Under the pieces are notes generated by a model. It was not told the origin of the DNA and made no database searches. It saw nothing but the letters and a program-made list of their open reading frames with translations. This document shows, one piece after another, positions 18,387-27,968 of a DNA stretch of 64,000 nucleotides. Source of the stretch: JALQUO01 sp964529685. Lineage in GTDB: Bacteria > Pseudomonadota > Alphaproteobacteria > Rickettsiales > Midichloriaceae. The DNA lies in the NCBI GenBank assembly GCA_964529685.1, contig CAZGZC010000004.1:1-64000 (forward strand), given 5' to 3'. The position numbers and the translations under genes are program-made. The first letter of the stretch is position 1; each line of letters starts with the position of its first letter.

Positions 18387-19769
18387 ATGAAAAAAATATC
18401 TGTTGCATATGGTGATGGAATAGGTCCTGAGATAGTTGAAGCAACTTTAAAGATACTTAATGCAGCTCAAGTTAAACTTCACTATGATATAATTGAAATA
18501 GGTGAAAAAGTCTATCTTAGCGGCATCTCTACTGGTATTACAGAGGCGGCTTTTAAGAATATCTTGGATAATAAGGTTCTCCTTAAGGGACCAATGACAA
18601 CACCATTAGGTGGTGGTTATAAAAGTATTAATGTAACTTTAAGAAAAAAGTTAGGTCTCTTTGCAAATGTTAGACCAGTAAAGTCATACGAGCAATATAT
18701 AGCTTGCAATGCAAAAGATATGGATGTAGTAATTATTAGAGAGAATGAAGAAGATCTTTACTCAGGTATAGAGTATCAAACAACTGCAAATTCATATGTA
18801 GCATTAAAGTTAATCTCGGAGGAAGGTTCCAGGAAGATAATTAGATATGCCTTTGACTATGCAATCGCAAATGGAAGAAGAACTATCACTTGTATCACTA
18901 AGAACAATATTATGAAGTTGTCAGACGGATGTTTTGCAAGAGCATTTGATGAAATAGCTAAAGATTATCCAGATATAAATCACAACCATATGATAGTTGA
19001 CATAGGCTCTGCAAAGATAGCTAGTAAGCCATCACAGTTTGATGTAGTTGTAACGCTCAATTTATATGGAGATATAATTTCAGATATAGCAGCAGAGGCA
19101 GCTGGAGCAGTAGGCATTGCAGGCAGTGCAAACATAGGTAATGAATATGCAATGTTTGAAGCAGTTCATGGATCAGCACCAGATATAGCAGGGACAGGCA
19201 AGGCAAATCCTTCTGGAATTTTAAGTGCAGTAGTTATGATGCTACGACATTTAGATATGCAAGACAAGGCTCAACAGATAGAAAATGCTTGGTTAAATAC
19301 AATTAAGAGTGGTATACAAACAGCTGATCTACATAATATCCATGGGAAAGCAGCTACAACTAATCAATTTACTGATGCCATTATAGGTAACTTAAAGTCA
19401 GCACCACAACTACTTATTGGCAAAATACAAAAGAGAGAAATAAAGATTGAGAAAGTTAAAAAAAGCCATAAAGTTGTTGGATGTGATTTATATATGAGAA
19501 GTGCTAACTGTTCAACTTTTAGTAGCCTAGAATTTAAAACAATGGAATTAAAATTTATAGGACATAAAGGATTAGTTATTTCGAAAGCTGATAAAAGAGA
19601 CGATGAGCTAGACATGTTACAGTTCCGATTTATCAAGGAAAATTGCTCACAACAGGATATAATTGAGATTCAAAAGGAAGTTATAAGTAAAGGACTTGAG
19701 ATTGTAATGATCAATATTTTATCGGAGTATGATGGCAAATCTGGATTTAGTAAGGGACAAGGTGAATAA
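18387..19769 (+). CDS. icd: Isocitrate dehydrogenase, long rickettsial type
   Basis: TCA-cycle enzyme that decarboxylates isocitrate to 2-oxoglutarate. The N-terminal ~330 residues are the isocitrate/isopropylmalate dehydrogenase fold: AYGDGIGPEI, SINVTLRKKLGLFANVRP (substrate Ser, Asn and Arg) and HGSAPDIAGTGKANPSG (cofactor loop). A further ~130-residue C-terminal domain follows, as in Rickettsia and Thermus-type IDH. The total of 460 is slightly shorter than rickettsial homologues as recalled. NAD versus NADP use cannot be decided safely. Purine-rich bases precede the ATG. Confidence 0.9.
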   Translation: MKKISVAYGDGIGPEIVEATLKILNAAQVKLHYDIIEIGEKVYLSGISTGITEAAFKNILDNKVLLKGPMTTPLGGGYKSINVTLRKKLGLFANVRPVKSYEQYIACNAKDMDVVIIRENEEDLYSGIEYQTTANSYVALKLISEEGSRKIIRYAFDYAIANGRRTITCITKNNIMKLSDGCFARAFDEIAKDYPDINHNHMIVDIGSAKIASKPSQFDVVVTLNLYGDIISDIAAEAAGAVGIAGSANIGNEYAMFEAVHGSAPDIAGTGKANPSGILSAVVMMLRHLDMQDKAQQIENAWLNTIKSGIQTADLHNIHGKAATTNQFTDAIIGNLKSAPQLLIGKIQKREIKIEKVKKSHKVVGCDLYMRSANCSTFSSLEFKTMELKFIGHKGLVISKADKRDDELDMLQFRFIKENCSQQDIIEIQKEVISKGLEIVMINILSEYDGKSGFSKGQGE

Positions 19770-19851
19770 AAAATTGTAATATAATTTTAATATTTTTGTT
19801 ATATATTTGTAGAGCTATCCATAAATTAGAAATAATTAACTAAGAAATCAA

Positions 19852-21126
19852 ATGATTACCTCTTACTCTACATCACTTCCAAATGGGTTAAAACTGATCT
19901 GTAATCCAATGGATAACACAAATAAATTAAATATAACCTTTGTTTTTCATGTGGGCCATTATACTGATACTAAACCAGGAATGGCACATCTTGCTGAACA
20001 TATGGTTTTTAGAGGAACAGATACAATATCTGCGAAAGAGATTGCTTCAAACCTTTACAATCTCACTGGTAATTCATATACTGCATATACAGCTTATGGC
20101 GAAACAGTTTTCAGTTTTGATATCAACCAGGATAAGTTTGCTGATGCTGTAAAGGTGTTGGTAGAAATGTTTACAAAATCTACTTGCGCTAACTTTGATG
20201 TTGAAAAGCAAATTGTTGGTCATGAATTAGCTTTACGTTTCGATGTACCTGGAATTAATCTACTAAATATTACGCAAAAGAAATCATATCAGGTTGAGGA
20301 TAGTGATAAACTCCACAAAGATACATTACCTTTAATAACTCAGAAAGATCTGTCAGATTTTATAAAGACTAATTATGTACCTAATAACTGCACTCTTTAT
20401 GTGAGTGGGCAGATTGATAGTACAAGAATACTTGAGATAAGCATTGATGAGTTTACAAAGGATTGGCAGGGATCATCCAACTTCAAGCAGCCTATACTAC
20501 CAACACTAAAATACACATCAGGGTTAACAGCAGAAAAAGCTCCCACAAAAAGTGCTTACTGCGCTGTAACTTTTGAAGGTGCAAAAAGCTCTGATGTAAA
20601 AGATTTTATTGCTCAATATATCATAAATTGTATTATTGGTGACGGATTAAACTCTACTATTATGGTAAATACGAGAATAGAGAAAGGATTAACTTATAGC
20701 GTGGGTAACTTCAATATTGTTGAACCTAATCATGGTCTATGGGGATACATAAGTGCAACTGATAAAGCATCTATAACAGATCTACTTAAACAAATGATGA
20801 CGAGTGTAAAAGCCATTGCTCCAGCAATTACAAATGATAATGTTGCTTGCGCAAGAATTGCTTTGAAAGATTCTTTAAATAAACCTATTTATACACCAGT
20901 ACAAGCAACAACAAATGCAATGTTTTACAATGATCTAGGAATATCAAAAGAAGAATTTGTAGAGATGATTGATACAACTTCAACTGCAGAAGTAAAATCT
21001 TACCATAATAGAATGATTGGTTCTAAACCATGTATAGCCCTTTATGGCGATGTAGACGATAATTACACTGAAAAAGACATAATGGATATGTGGGAATCAA
21101 TTTCTGTGGCTACAGCTGCTGTATAA
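19852..21126 (+). CDS. M16 family zinc metallopeptidase
   Basis: Pitrilysin/processing-peptidase family member. The inverted zinc motif HLAEH is at residues 46-50 (H46, E49, H50), in the usual HLAEHMVFRGT context, and the distal Glu follows in VEKQIVGHE. The C-terminal half carries the R/Y pair region (NTRIEKGLTYSVGNF). The length of 424 matches single-subunit bacterial M16B enzymes related to mitochondrial MPP. No signal peptide is seen, so it may be cytoplasmic, though related alphaproteobacterial forms are often periplasmic. Confidence 0.9.
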   Translation: MITSYSTSLPNGLKLICNPMDNTNKLNITFVFHVGHYTDTKPGMAHLAEHMVFRGTDTISAKEIASNLYNLTGNSYTAYTAYGETVFSFDINQDKFADAVKVLVEMFTKSTCANFDVEKQIVGHELALRFDVPGINLLNITQKKSYQVEDSDKLHKDTLPLITQKDLSDFIKTNYVPNNCTLYVSGQIDSTRILEISIDEFTKDWQGSSNFKQPILPTLKYTSGLTAEKAPTKSAYCAVTFEGAKSSDVKDFIAQYIINCIIGDGLNSTIMVNTRIEKGLTYSVGNFNIVEPNHGLWGYISATDKASITDLLKQMMTSVKAIAPAITNDNVACARIALKDSLNKPIYTPVQATTNAMFYNDLGISKEEFVEMIDTTSTAEVKSYHNRMIGSKPCIALYGDVDDNYTEKDIMDMWESISVATAAV

Positions 21127-21158
21127 GATAATATATGGTATATATGACCTAAAAAATC

Positions 21159-22367
21159 ATGCCAAATAATAGGCTCTACCCATTTATAGCTTGGTCAATA
21201 CCACTTTTCTTTTTTGCTTATCAGTTTGTCTTGCGATTATGGCCAAGTCTAATTATGCACCAAGTTATGGAGAATTTTGGAGTAGATGCAACCTCTTATG
21301 GTGTACTAGCTTCCGTCTACTATTACGGCTATGCAGTGATGCAAATACCTATAGCAATCTTACTTGATAAGTACGCACCAAGGATCATTATGTCTATTTG
21401 TGCTCTTCTATGTGGTGTAGGTATGCTCATATCAGTAAACACTGATAGTTGGATTATGATGCTCCTTGCTCGTTTTATAATAGGAATAGGCTCTGCGGGT
21501 GGATTTCTTAGTACCTCGAAAGTTATTGCGCAGCATTTTTCAAGTGAAAAATATGGCCGCATGATTAGTATTTCATTTTCAATTGGATTACTTGGTGCAG
21601 TATATGGGTATAAGCCTACAAATGAGCTAATTCAATTATTTGATTTAGAGAATACTGGCAAGATCCTTGCAGCTGTAGCTTTTCTTATAGCAATTCTAGG
21701 TTTTATTATTCTGCGCTCACAAAAACGAAGTGAAGCTATAGAAGACTTAAAGTTAAGTGATGTACTACAAGTGATAAAATCACCAAGTACTATAGCTTTG
21801 GGCTTAGCTAATCTTTTAATGGTTGGTTCACTTGAAGGCTTTGCAGATGTATGGGGTGTAAATTATATTGTGGCTGCCTATCGTGTAGATAAAAGTTCTG
21901 CTGCTGAAATAATGTCATTTATTCCTATAGGTATGATATTTGGTGGGCCAATATTGGTATTGTTAAGTAAGTATGTAACAGAGTATGTAGCGATTTTCAT
22001 AGCAGCTATAGGTATGGCTTGTTCTATAGTTTATATTTTGTATTTCCAAGAAACATTTTCATTAGTAATAATGGCATTTATATGTTTTATAATTGGTGTT
22101 ATGTGCTGTTATCAGGTCTTAATCTTTACAATAGGAAATTCTATTGTATCTAAAGAGAGATTAAGTCTTACAATAGCTTTTTTGAATTGTATAAATATGT
22201 TGGGAGGGGCTTTCTTTCATAGCTTAATAGGCGCTGGTATGGATTTTTTTGCAGGAGGGCTAATTACAAATGGTGTTTATGCTATCAGCACATATAAGAT
22301 CTCTTTGTTCATCATTCCGATGTGTTCTGTAATTGGTGGAATTATTACCTTGTGTTTAAGAAAATAA
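21159..22367 (+). CDS. Major facilitator superfamily transporter
   Basis: Integral membrane carrier with about 12 hydrophobic segments. The A-like motif between helices 2 and 3 appears as IAILLDKYAPRIIMSI, and RFIIGIGSAGGFLSTSKVIA matches the helix 4-5 region of MFS drug and metabolite carriers. Length 402 is typical. It begins 33 bases after the M16 stop, so the two may be cotranscribed. The substrate is unknown. Rickettsiales carry many such MFS paralogues. Confidence 0.88.
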   Translation: MPNNRLYPFIAWSIPLFFFAYQFVLRLWPSLIMHQVMENFGVDATSYGVLASVYYYGYAVMQIPIAILLDKYAPRIIMSICALLCGVGMLISVNTDSWIMMLLARFIIGIGSAGGFLSTSKVIAQHFSSEKYGRMISISFSIGLLGAVYGYKPTNELIQLFDLENTGKILAAVAFLIAILGFIILRSQKRSEAIEDLKLSDVLQVIKSPSTIALGLANLLMVGSLEGFADVWGVNYIVAAYRVDKSSAAEIMSFIPIGMIFGGPILVLLSKYVTEYVAIFIAAIGMACSIVYILYFQETFSLVIMAFICFIIGVMCCYQVLIFTIGNSIVSKERLSLTIAFLNCINMLGGAFFHSLIGAGMDFFAGGLITNGVYAISTYKISLFIIPMCSVIGGIITLCLRK

Positions 22368-22507
22368 TTACTTAGAGTTGTCTTTTAACAACGTTCTGAA
22401 TGAAGAATTATCTTCTTTTTTGCCTTGTTTATATCCATTGTCATTATACATCTTATAATTTAATTCTTAATATCGATGTTAGAGTGTACAATTTTTAGGA
22501 AAAGAAT

Positions 22508-23326
22508 ATGGCTGATAAAAAAGATGATCTACAAGATCCCGCAAATGTCAGTACTCTTGAGCAAGAAAATGATATAGAAGAACTACTTGCATCCATTGCA
22601 AGACACAGCATAAGAAAAAATATAGTTGGCCAAACTAGTAATGATGATATCTCTAAGCTTAACTGGGGACATAGACAGAGATTAAAAGACAAATTTCTTA
22701 ACTCGCCTAGAAGAGCGTTGCAGGATTATGAGATATTAGAAATGATATTATTTTATATAATTCCTAGGAGAGATACAAAGCCAATAGCCAAGATGTTACT
22801 AAACAAGTTTGGATCATTAGCTGGAATAATATTTGCTGATGATTCAGCGCTAGAATCAATAAAAGGGGTAGGTGATGGTGTAGTACTATATATCAAACTT
22901 TGTGCAGATCTTTTTTCAAGAATCTCTATTCCAAAACAAAAAGGTGAAGTTAATATATTGAGCAGCTGGCTAGCGGTTATAAATTATTGCCAGTTAACAA
23001 TGGGGTTTAAAAAGAGTGAAGCATTTAGGGTTCTTATGCTTAATAAGAAAAATATTTTAATTGGTGATGAATTTGTTGATGCTGGGACCGTTGATAAAAT
23101 AGCTATATATCCAAGAGAAGTATCAAAAATGGCTCTCTTACATGGAGCAACTGCAATTATACTTGTACATAATCATCCTAGTGGAGATTCAACGCCATCA
23201 AGGGAAGATATAGAAATTACCAAGAGAATTATTGATGCTTTAGCACCAATAAATGTTAGTATGCATGACCATATTATAGTTGCAGAACATAAGCATTTTT
23301 CATTTAAAGCTTCGGGTTTAATCTAA
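22508..23326 (+). CDS. radC: RadC/YicR family JAMM-domain protein
   Basis: Named for a disputed DNA-repair role, with true function unknown. It has a helix-hairpin-helix region (YEILEMILFYIIPRRDTKPIA, then SIKGVGDGV) and a C-terminal JAMM/MPN metallohydrolase motif HNHPSGDSTPSREDIEIT. An N-terminal extension of ~50 residues is acidic. A clear ribosome site (AGGAAAAGA) precedes the ATG, unusual in this window. Its 3' end overlaps that of the convergent secreted-protein gene by 9 bp. Confidence 0.92.
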   Translation: MADKKDDLQDPANVSTLEQENDIEELLASIARHSIRKNIVGQTSNDDISKLNWGHRQRLKDKFLNSPRRALQDYEILEMILFYIIPRRDTKPIAKMLLNKFGSLAGIIFADDSALESIKGVGDGVVLYIKLCADLFSRISIPKQKGEVNILSSWLAVINYCQLTMGFKKSEAFRVLMLNKKNILIGDEFVDAGTVDKIAIYPREVSKMALLHGATAIILVHNHPSGDSTPSREDIEITKRIIDALAPINVSMHDHIIVAEHKHFSFKASGLI

Positions 23327-24241
23327 TTTCTTTATTGCGAGTATTATTGCTGGAGTTATTTTTCCACAGCCATATCCATAGCAAAAATTAATATTATATG
23401 ATTGGTGTGCTATCTTATATAATTCAACAAGATCAGTTTGTTTGTAGTTAACCCATTCTTTACCATATGGATGAATATAGCTACCGAAAAGCTTTAAATG
23501 AAATCCTTTTAAGTAACGAATCGGTATACCTGTATCATCCTGTAAAATAATATTGCTTTCTTTAATTATAAAATCTCTTATATTTGAAAATTCCTTGTTA
23601 TGCATAGAGAAAGAGCTAGCTTTTATCATAGAGATATCTACTAAATGGTGTAATTTTATATAATCTAGGAAGCTATCTTTTAAATTGCTATTCATAAGAT
23701 TAGATTTAAAATATATAACCTTCTTTTCTTTACCCATATGATTAAATTGTATTTTAATCATAGATCCGAAATCTAAATCGGAGTTTTTTATTTTTATAAT
23801 TTTTCCACCCAGCATATTGATCTGTGTCATAAGAATAGGTAAAATTCCACACTTACCTGATATTGCATGAGACATGTCTACTGTAACAAAAAAACTTCTT
23901 TTAAGAAGAGATCCTAGTTGTTTATCCAGCTCTCGATGTTCAACTTGTGATAAACATTCAAGACCAGAATTTGTCTTTTCTAATCCTACTATTGTAAAAG
24001 TTTCAGAATTAGGAAAGAGAGTTATTGGGTATAAAACATCGGGGCCACCAAATGGATAAAAAATAGCTCTACTATTTGAAAGCTCTGATAAATAAGATTT
24101 AGAAAAATCTTCTAATTTAGGCAATTTTGTATCTAAAAATTTTTTAGATAGAGAGTGTTGATAGTTTTCGAGAGAATCAGAAAACGCATTGAGATTAGAA
24201 ATACAGAATAAGATGAGAACAGTTGTGAAAAATCCTTTCAT
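23318..24241 (-). CDS. Secreted protein of unknown function
   Basis: The chosen start (residue 13 of the longer frame that begins at 24277) gives a canonical signal peptide, MKGFFTTVLILFCISNLNA. The mature part has conserved-looking blocks FYPFGGPDVLYPITLFPN and FTIVGLEKTNSG, then a C-terminal YIHPYGKEWVNY and a cysteine pair in CYGYGCGK. I recall similar YPF.GPD.LY proteins in other bacteria without known function. Periplasmic or exported location is inferred. The gene lies just downstream of tRNA-Ser and converges with radC, overlapping by 9 bp. Confidence 0.7.
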   Translation of the reverse strand: MKGFFTTVLILFCISNLNAFSDSLENYQHSLSKKFLDTKLPKLEDFSKSYLSELSNSRAIFYPFGGPDVLYPITLFPNSETFTIVGLEKTNSGLECLSQVEHRELDKQLGSLLKRSFFVTVDMSHAISGKCGILPILMTQINMLGGKIIKIKNSDLDFGSMIKIQFNHMGKEKKVIYFKSNLMNSNLKDSFLDYIKLHHLVDISMIKASSFSMHNKEFSNIRDFIIKESNIILQDDTGIPIRYLKGFHLKLFGSYIHPYGKEWVNYKQTDLVELYKIAHQSYNINFCYGYGCGKITPAIILAIKKLD

Positions 24242-24289
24242 GATTTGTTTACTAATGTATGGTCGAAGAGAGTGCAAAAATTAATGCTG

Positions 24290-24379
24290 TGGCGGATGGA
24301 GTGGGATTCGAACCCACGGTGCGCTTTCACGCACGCCGGTTTTCAAGACCGGTACCTTAAACCGCTCGGTCATCCATCC
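24290..24379 (-). tRNA. tRNA-Ser (UGA anticodon)
   Basis: 90 bases including an encoded CCA. The acceptor arms GGATGGA and TCCATCC pair perfectly. The anticodon loop is CTTGAAA with TGA. A long variable arm (GCGTGCGTGAAAGCGCAC) marks a class II tRNA, and the T-loop is GGTTCGAATCC. All standard arms are present. Confidence 0.95.
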
Positions 24380-24497
24380 ATTGCTGGTTATATCACAGTT
24401 TCTCTAGCTATCAAGTAGCATAAGATAATTTTTGCATAGTAATTTTTTATGTGTTAAAGATTTTATGAAGTATACTCAAATTACAACATAGCTTAAA

Positions 24498-25490
24498 ATG
24501 ATTTCTTTTCCCAGAACGAGATTGAGAAGAAGACGTAGGAAATCATGGTCTAGAGAGTTGTTTGCAGAGTATAACTTGTGCATTTCTGATCTTGTAATGC
24601 CTTTATTTGTTATTGAAGGCCAAAACATAGTGCAAGAAATAACAACCATGCCTGGAATTTTTAGATATACTATTGACAAATTAGTTGAGGAAGTAAAAAA
24701 GCTATGGGATGATGGGATATGTGCAGTTATGTTGTTTCCATATATTGATCAAAGTCTAAAAGATCCTCTTGGTAGTGAAGCTATAAAAGATAATAATCTT
24801 ATATGTAGAGCAATCTATACAATCAAAAGCCTCGTACCTAGCATTGGTATTATAGCTGACGTAGCACTTGATCCATACACATCACATGGAATGGATGGCA
24901 TATTAGGAGTTGATGGAGATGTTGAAAATGATACAACAATAGAAATTTTACAAAAACAAGCACTCTTGTTAGCCGCAGCTGGCGCTGATGTAATTGCTCC
25001 ATCAGATATGATGGATGGCAGAATAGGTATTATTAGAGATACACTAGAAATAAATAAATATTATAATATTCAAATATTTGCTTACTCAGTTAAATATAAC
25101 TCAAATTTTTATACGCCATTTAGAGATGCGGTAGGTTCTAAAAACAATCTTGGCTGTAGTAATAAATCAACCTACTTTAACGATTATAGAAATTCATCTG
25201 AAGCATTAGAGGAAGTTTTACTTGATATTAATGAGGGAGCAGATGCAATAATAATCAAACCTGGGCTAATGTATTTAGATATAATATCTAGAGTCAAATC
25301 TCAATTTCCCATCCCTATTATTGCTTACCAAGTAAGCGGAGAATATTCAATGCTTCTACATGCTATGAAAAATAATATAATTTCAGAAAGAAGTATAGAA
25401 GAAATCTTAATTCCCTTCAAAAGAGCTGGAGCATCTTCAATTATAACATATTTCGCTAAATGGTTCTCTAAAATAATAAATAGAGCTTAG
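24498..25490 (+). CDS. hemB: Delta-aminolevulinic acid dehydratase (porphobilinogen synthase)
   Basis: Condenses two 5-aminolevulinates to porphobilinogen in heme synthesis. Visible marks are the N-terminal RRRRRKSWSRELFAE and LVMPLFVIEG, the DVALDPYTSHG loop, APSDMMDGRIGIIRD, the first active-site lysine in YSVKYNSNFYTPFRDA, and the Schiff-base lysine in AIIIKPGLMYLD. The 330-residue length is typical. Its stop directly abuts the start of the histidine-kinase-like gene, so the hemB-kinase-comF-trmD genes look like one operon. Confidence 0.95.
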   Translation: MISFPRTRLRRRRRKSWSRELFAEYNLCISDLVMPLFVIEGQNIVQEITTMPGIFRYTIDKLVEEVKKLWDDGICAVMLFPYIDQSLKDPLGSEAIKDNNLICRAIYTIKSLVPSIGIIADVALDPYTSHGMDGILGVDGDVENDTTIEILQKQALLLAAAGADVIAPSDMMDGRIGIIRDTLEINKYYNIQIFAYSVKYNSNFYTPFRDAVGSKNNLGCSNKSTYFNDYRNSSEALEEVLLDINEGADAIIIKPGLMYLDIISRVKSQFPIPIIAYQVSGEYSMLLHAMKNNIISERSIEEILIPFKRAGASSIITYFAKWFSKIINRA

Positions 25491-26666
25491 ATGAGAAAAT
25501 TTTTAAGCAATGAATTCTCTATATCAGGACACCTTTTTGTTATAATGTATTTTATTATTTCAGGATCTGTTTATTTAGTTCTTAGTCAAAACTATTTTTC
25601 AGTCTTAACTGTAGGGATAATTAACTTAATAAATCTTTGCTTAACTGCAACTGCCGTTTCATCATTTGTTCTATGTAGAAATGAGAGATTATCAGATTTC
25701 ATATTGCTCATAGCAACAACTACTAAATTTGTTGTCATACCGTTTTTTAGCTATAAAATCGGTACTTATTCTGTCAATAGTATACTTGAAATATGTTTAG
25801 ACTTAATGTTTTTTTTCATATTATGTAGAAGTAATGTTGTATGGCTAAGTACTATTGGTGGTATCATAGGTTTTATATTAGGGATTATATTTTTATATAT
25901 TGCACCAAATGATGATATCACGCAATATTATGAATTACTTAATTCCTATTCCTATGGAATTTCAACAATATTGGTTAATATTAGCCTTATCATAATTGTT
26001 ATCTACCATAGATATATTACATTTAAAGTTCAAATTGAAAGTATGAATAAGTTCAGCACTATTATTGCATATGAGGTTTTTGTACCACTAGCTGTGATTG
26101 AAACAAGTATTAGTGCTTTTAGGTCATCAACTCACTCTAAAAATGAGCATGATAGTGTTTTACAACTTCTAAAAATATGTAGACTTACACGTGAAAAAAT
26201 GAACTTTATTATGAATAATATAAGGACAATACAAGATACTCATATATCTCATAATTCTAGATCTAACGTTAGCACTATTGTCCATCAGTGCGTTCTCGAA
26301 ACTAAGAAAAATTATACAAATATAACTTTTAAGGTATATAATGAAATAATATTTATTGGCTCAATGAATGCTCTCAAATGTATAATTTTGAATCTTATAT
26401 ATAATGCTTTTCAACATGGTGGACAAGATGTAAATGTAGAATTAATAATGAGTAACAATTATCTTATTGTACAAGATAATGGTCATGGTATTAAACATGA
26501 GGAAATCGGTGATATCTTCAAATACTTTGTATCTTCTGCTAAAGATCATCTAGGTATAGGATTATCATTGTCAAGAGATATAGCACGGGGCTTTGGTGGC
26601 GATATTAAATGTATTTCTTTACCAGGGTTTCATACAACTTTCATTATCACTTTCCCAAAGATTTAG
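25491..26666 (+). CDS. Membrane histidine-kinase-like protein with His to Tyr change in the H-box
   Basis: About six transmembrane helices fill residues 1-185. The dimerisation helix then reads AYEVFVPLAVIET where a sensor kinase has HE..TPL..I, so the phospho-acceptor His is Tyr194 (codon TAT). The ATPase part is intact: N-box NLIYNAFQHGG, G1 VQDNGHGIKHEEI, F-box IFKYF and G2 HLGIGLSLSRDI, ending in TTFIITFP. The layout (six helices, short linker, kinase core, no PAS or HAMP) recalls CqsS-like sensors. It either lost phosphorelay or signals otherwise. No response regulator is adjacent. Confidence 0.75.
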   Translation: MRKFLSNEFSISGHLFVIMYFIISGSVYLVLSQNYFSVLTVGIINLINLCLTATAVSSFVLCRNERLSDFILLIATTTKFVVIPFFSYKIGTYSVNSILEICLDLMFFFILCRSNVVWLSTIGGIIGFILGIIFLYIAPNDDITQYYELLNSYSYGISTILVNISLIIIVIYHRYITFKVQIESMNKFSTIIAYEVFVPLAVIETSISAFRSSTHSKNEHDSVLQLLKICRLTREKMNFIMNNIRTIQDTHISHNSRSNVSTIVHQCVLETKKNYTNITFKVYNEIIFIGSMNALKCIILNLIYNAFQHGGQDVNVELIMSNNYLIVQDNGHGIKHEEIGDIFKYFVSSAKDHLGIGLSLSRDIARGFGGDIKCISLPGFHTTFIITFPKI

Positions 26667-26676
26667 ATTATTTATT

Positions 26677-27270
26677 ATGACATGTTTAATCTGTAGGAAT
26701 GAAATTATTTGTACAAATCTCTTATGTTACATTTGTTGGTCTAATATAAATTTTCTTAAGATTGATAAAGCTTCTGCAATTAACTCTCTTGTTATTTATA
26801 ACTCAACTATCAGGCAGCTTATTCACATTTTTAAATATAAATCACCATGGCAAATCAAAAAAATTTTTGTCAATTGGATAAGTCTTATGTGCAATGACAT
26901 ATTGAGCGATGCTGAAATTATTTTATCTGTTCCAATGCATAAACTGAAGTTAATATCGAGAGGATATAACCAGATGATTGTACTTTGTAATGAGATATCC
27001 CAAGTTCATAAGAAGCATTTTATAAAAGATGGATTAGAGAAGATAAGAAACATTACCTCACAAAGTGTGTTATCTCAGAGAGAAAGATTAATAAATATAA
27101 AAGATTCTTTAAGAATTAATCCTAAGAGATTAGACTTGCTCAAAGGCAAGAAAATATTAATAATAGATGATGTAATGACAACTGGTGCAACACTTGCAGA
27201 ATGCGTTCAAACATTAGGAAATATACCTGCAAGTATAAAGTGCCTATCTATAGCTAGAACAGATCTATGA
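26677..27270 (+). CDS. comF: ComF family phosphoribosyltransferase-like protein
   Basis: The ATG at 26677 is preferred because it begins the zinc-ribbon MTCLICRNEIICTNLLCYIC. An upstream in-frame start at 26593 would only extend into the kinase gene. The C-terminal phosphoribosyltransferase domain has SVPMHKLKLISRGYNQ and the PRPP motif ILIIDDVMTTGATLAE. In naturally competent bacteria ComF supports DNA uptake. Here the role is unproven. Four bases overlap trmD (ATGA), indicating coupling. Confidence 0.85.
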   Translation: MTCLICRNEIICTNLLCYICWSNINFLKIDKASAINSLVIYNSTIRQLIHIFKYKSPWQIKKIFVNWISLMCNDILSDAEIILSVPMHKLKLISRGYNQMIVLCNEISQVHKKHFIKDGLEKIRNITSQSVLSQRERLINIKDSLRINPKRLDLLKGKKILIIDDVMTTGATLAECVQTLGNIPASIKCLSIARTDL

Positions 27271-27968
27271 TTTGGAAGATTAATATTTTTACTTTATTTC
27301 CTGAGCTTTTTCCTGGTCCTCTTGGATATTCAGTAATAGGAAATGGTTTAAAAAAAGCTTTATGGTCTTTACAAGTAAATAACATTAGAGATTTTGCTCT
27401 TGATAAGCATATGACAGTTGATGATACACCATATGGAGGTGGTAGCGGTATGCTTATCAAGCCTGATGTTTTAGCAAATGCAATTAGACAGAAAGGAGAT
27501 GCAACTTTACCAATCATGTATCTTTCGCCTAGGGGTAAAGTTTTTAATCAGGATATGGCAAGAGATTTCACACGACATTATCAAGGATTAAATATCATTT
27601 GCGGAAGATTTGAAGGTATAGATGAAAGAGTTATTGAAAAATTCAACATATTAGAAATTAGTATAGGTGACTATATTTTATCTTCAGGTGATTTAGCTGC
27701 ATATATAATAATTGATGCCTGTGTTAGAAATATAGAGGGCGTACTTAATGATTATAATTCACTTAACGAAGAAAGCTTCGGCAACTCAGCAGAATATAAA
27801 AATCTTTTGGAGTATCCTCAATATACTAAACCATACAATTTTGAAGATATTCTTGTGCCAAGTGTTCTGATGTCAGGTGATCACAAGAAAATTAAGGATT
27901 GGCGTCTTGAGAAGGCAATCGAAAAAACTATTCAGGTGAGACCTGATCTTCTCAAGAAATCAGATTAA
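27267..27968 (+). CDS. trmD: tRNA (guanine37-N1)-methyltransferase
   Basis: SPOUT-class enzyme that makes m1G37 and prevents frameshifting. The N-terminus IFTLFPELF, the DDTPYGGGSGM block, CGRFEGIDERVIE and the knot sequence EISIGDYILSSGDLAA are all present. Length 233 matches the family. It is the last gene of a likely hemB-kinase-comF-trmD unit rather than sitting in the usual rpsP-rimM-trmD-rplS cluster. Its TAA directly abuts the flagellin stop on the other strand (TAATTA), with no intergenic base. Confidence 0.95.
   Translation: MIWKINIFTLFPELFPGPLGYSVIGNGLKKALWSLQVNNIRDFALDKHMTVDDTPYGGGSGMLIKPDVLANAIRQKGDATLPIMYLSPRGKVFNQDMARDFTRHYQGLNIICGRFEGIDERVIEKFNILEISIGDYILSSGDLAAYIIIDACVRNIEGVLNDYNSLNEESFGNSAEYKNLLEYPQYTKPYNFEDILVPSVLMSGDHKKIKDWRLEKAIEKTIQVRPDLLKKSD

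Noticed and set aside
26593..26676. Longer N-terminus for the ComF gene
   Set aside because: It would add 28 residues read from the end of the kinase-like gene. The ATG at 26677 begins the zinc-binding cysteine pattern.
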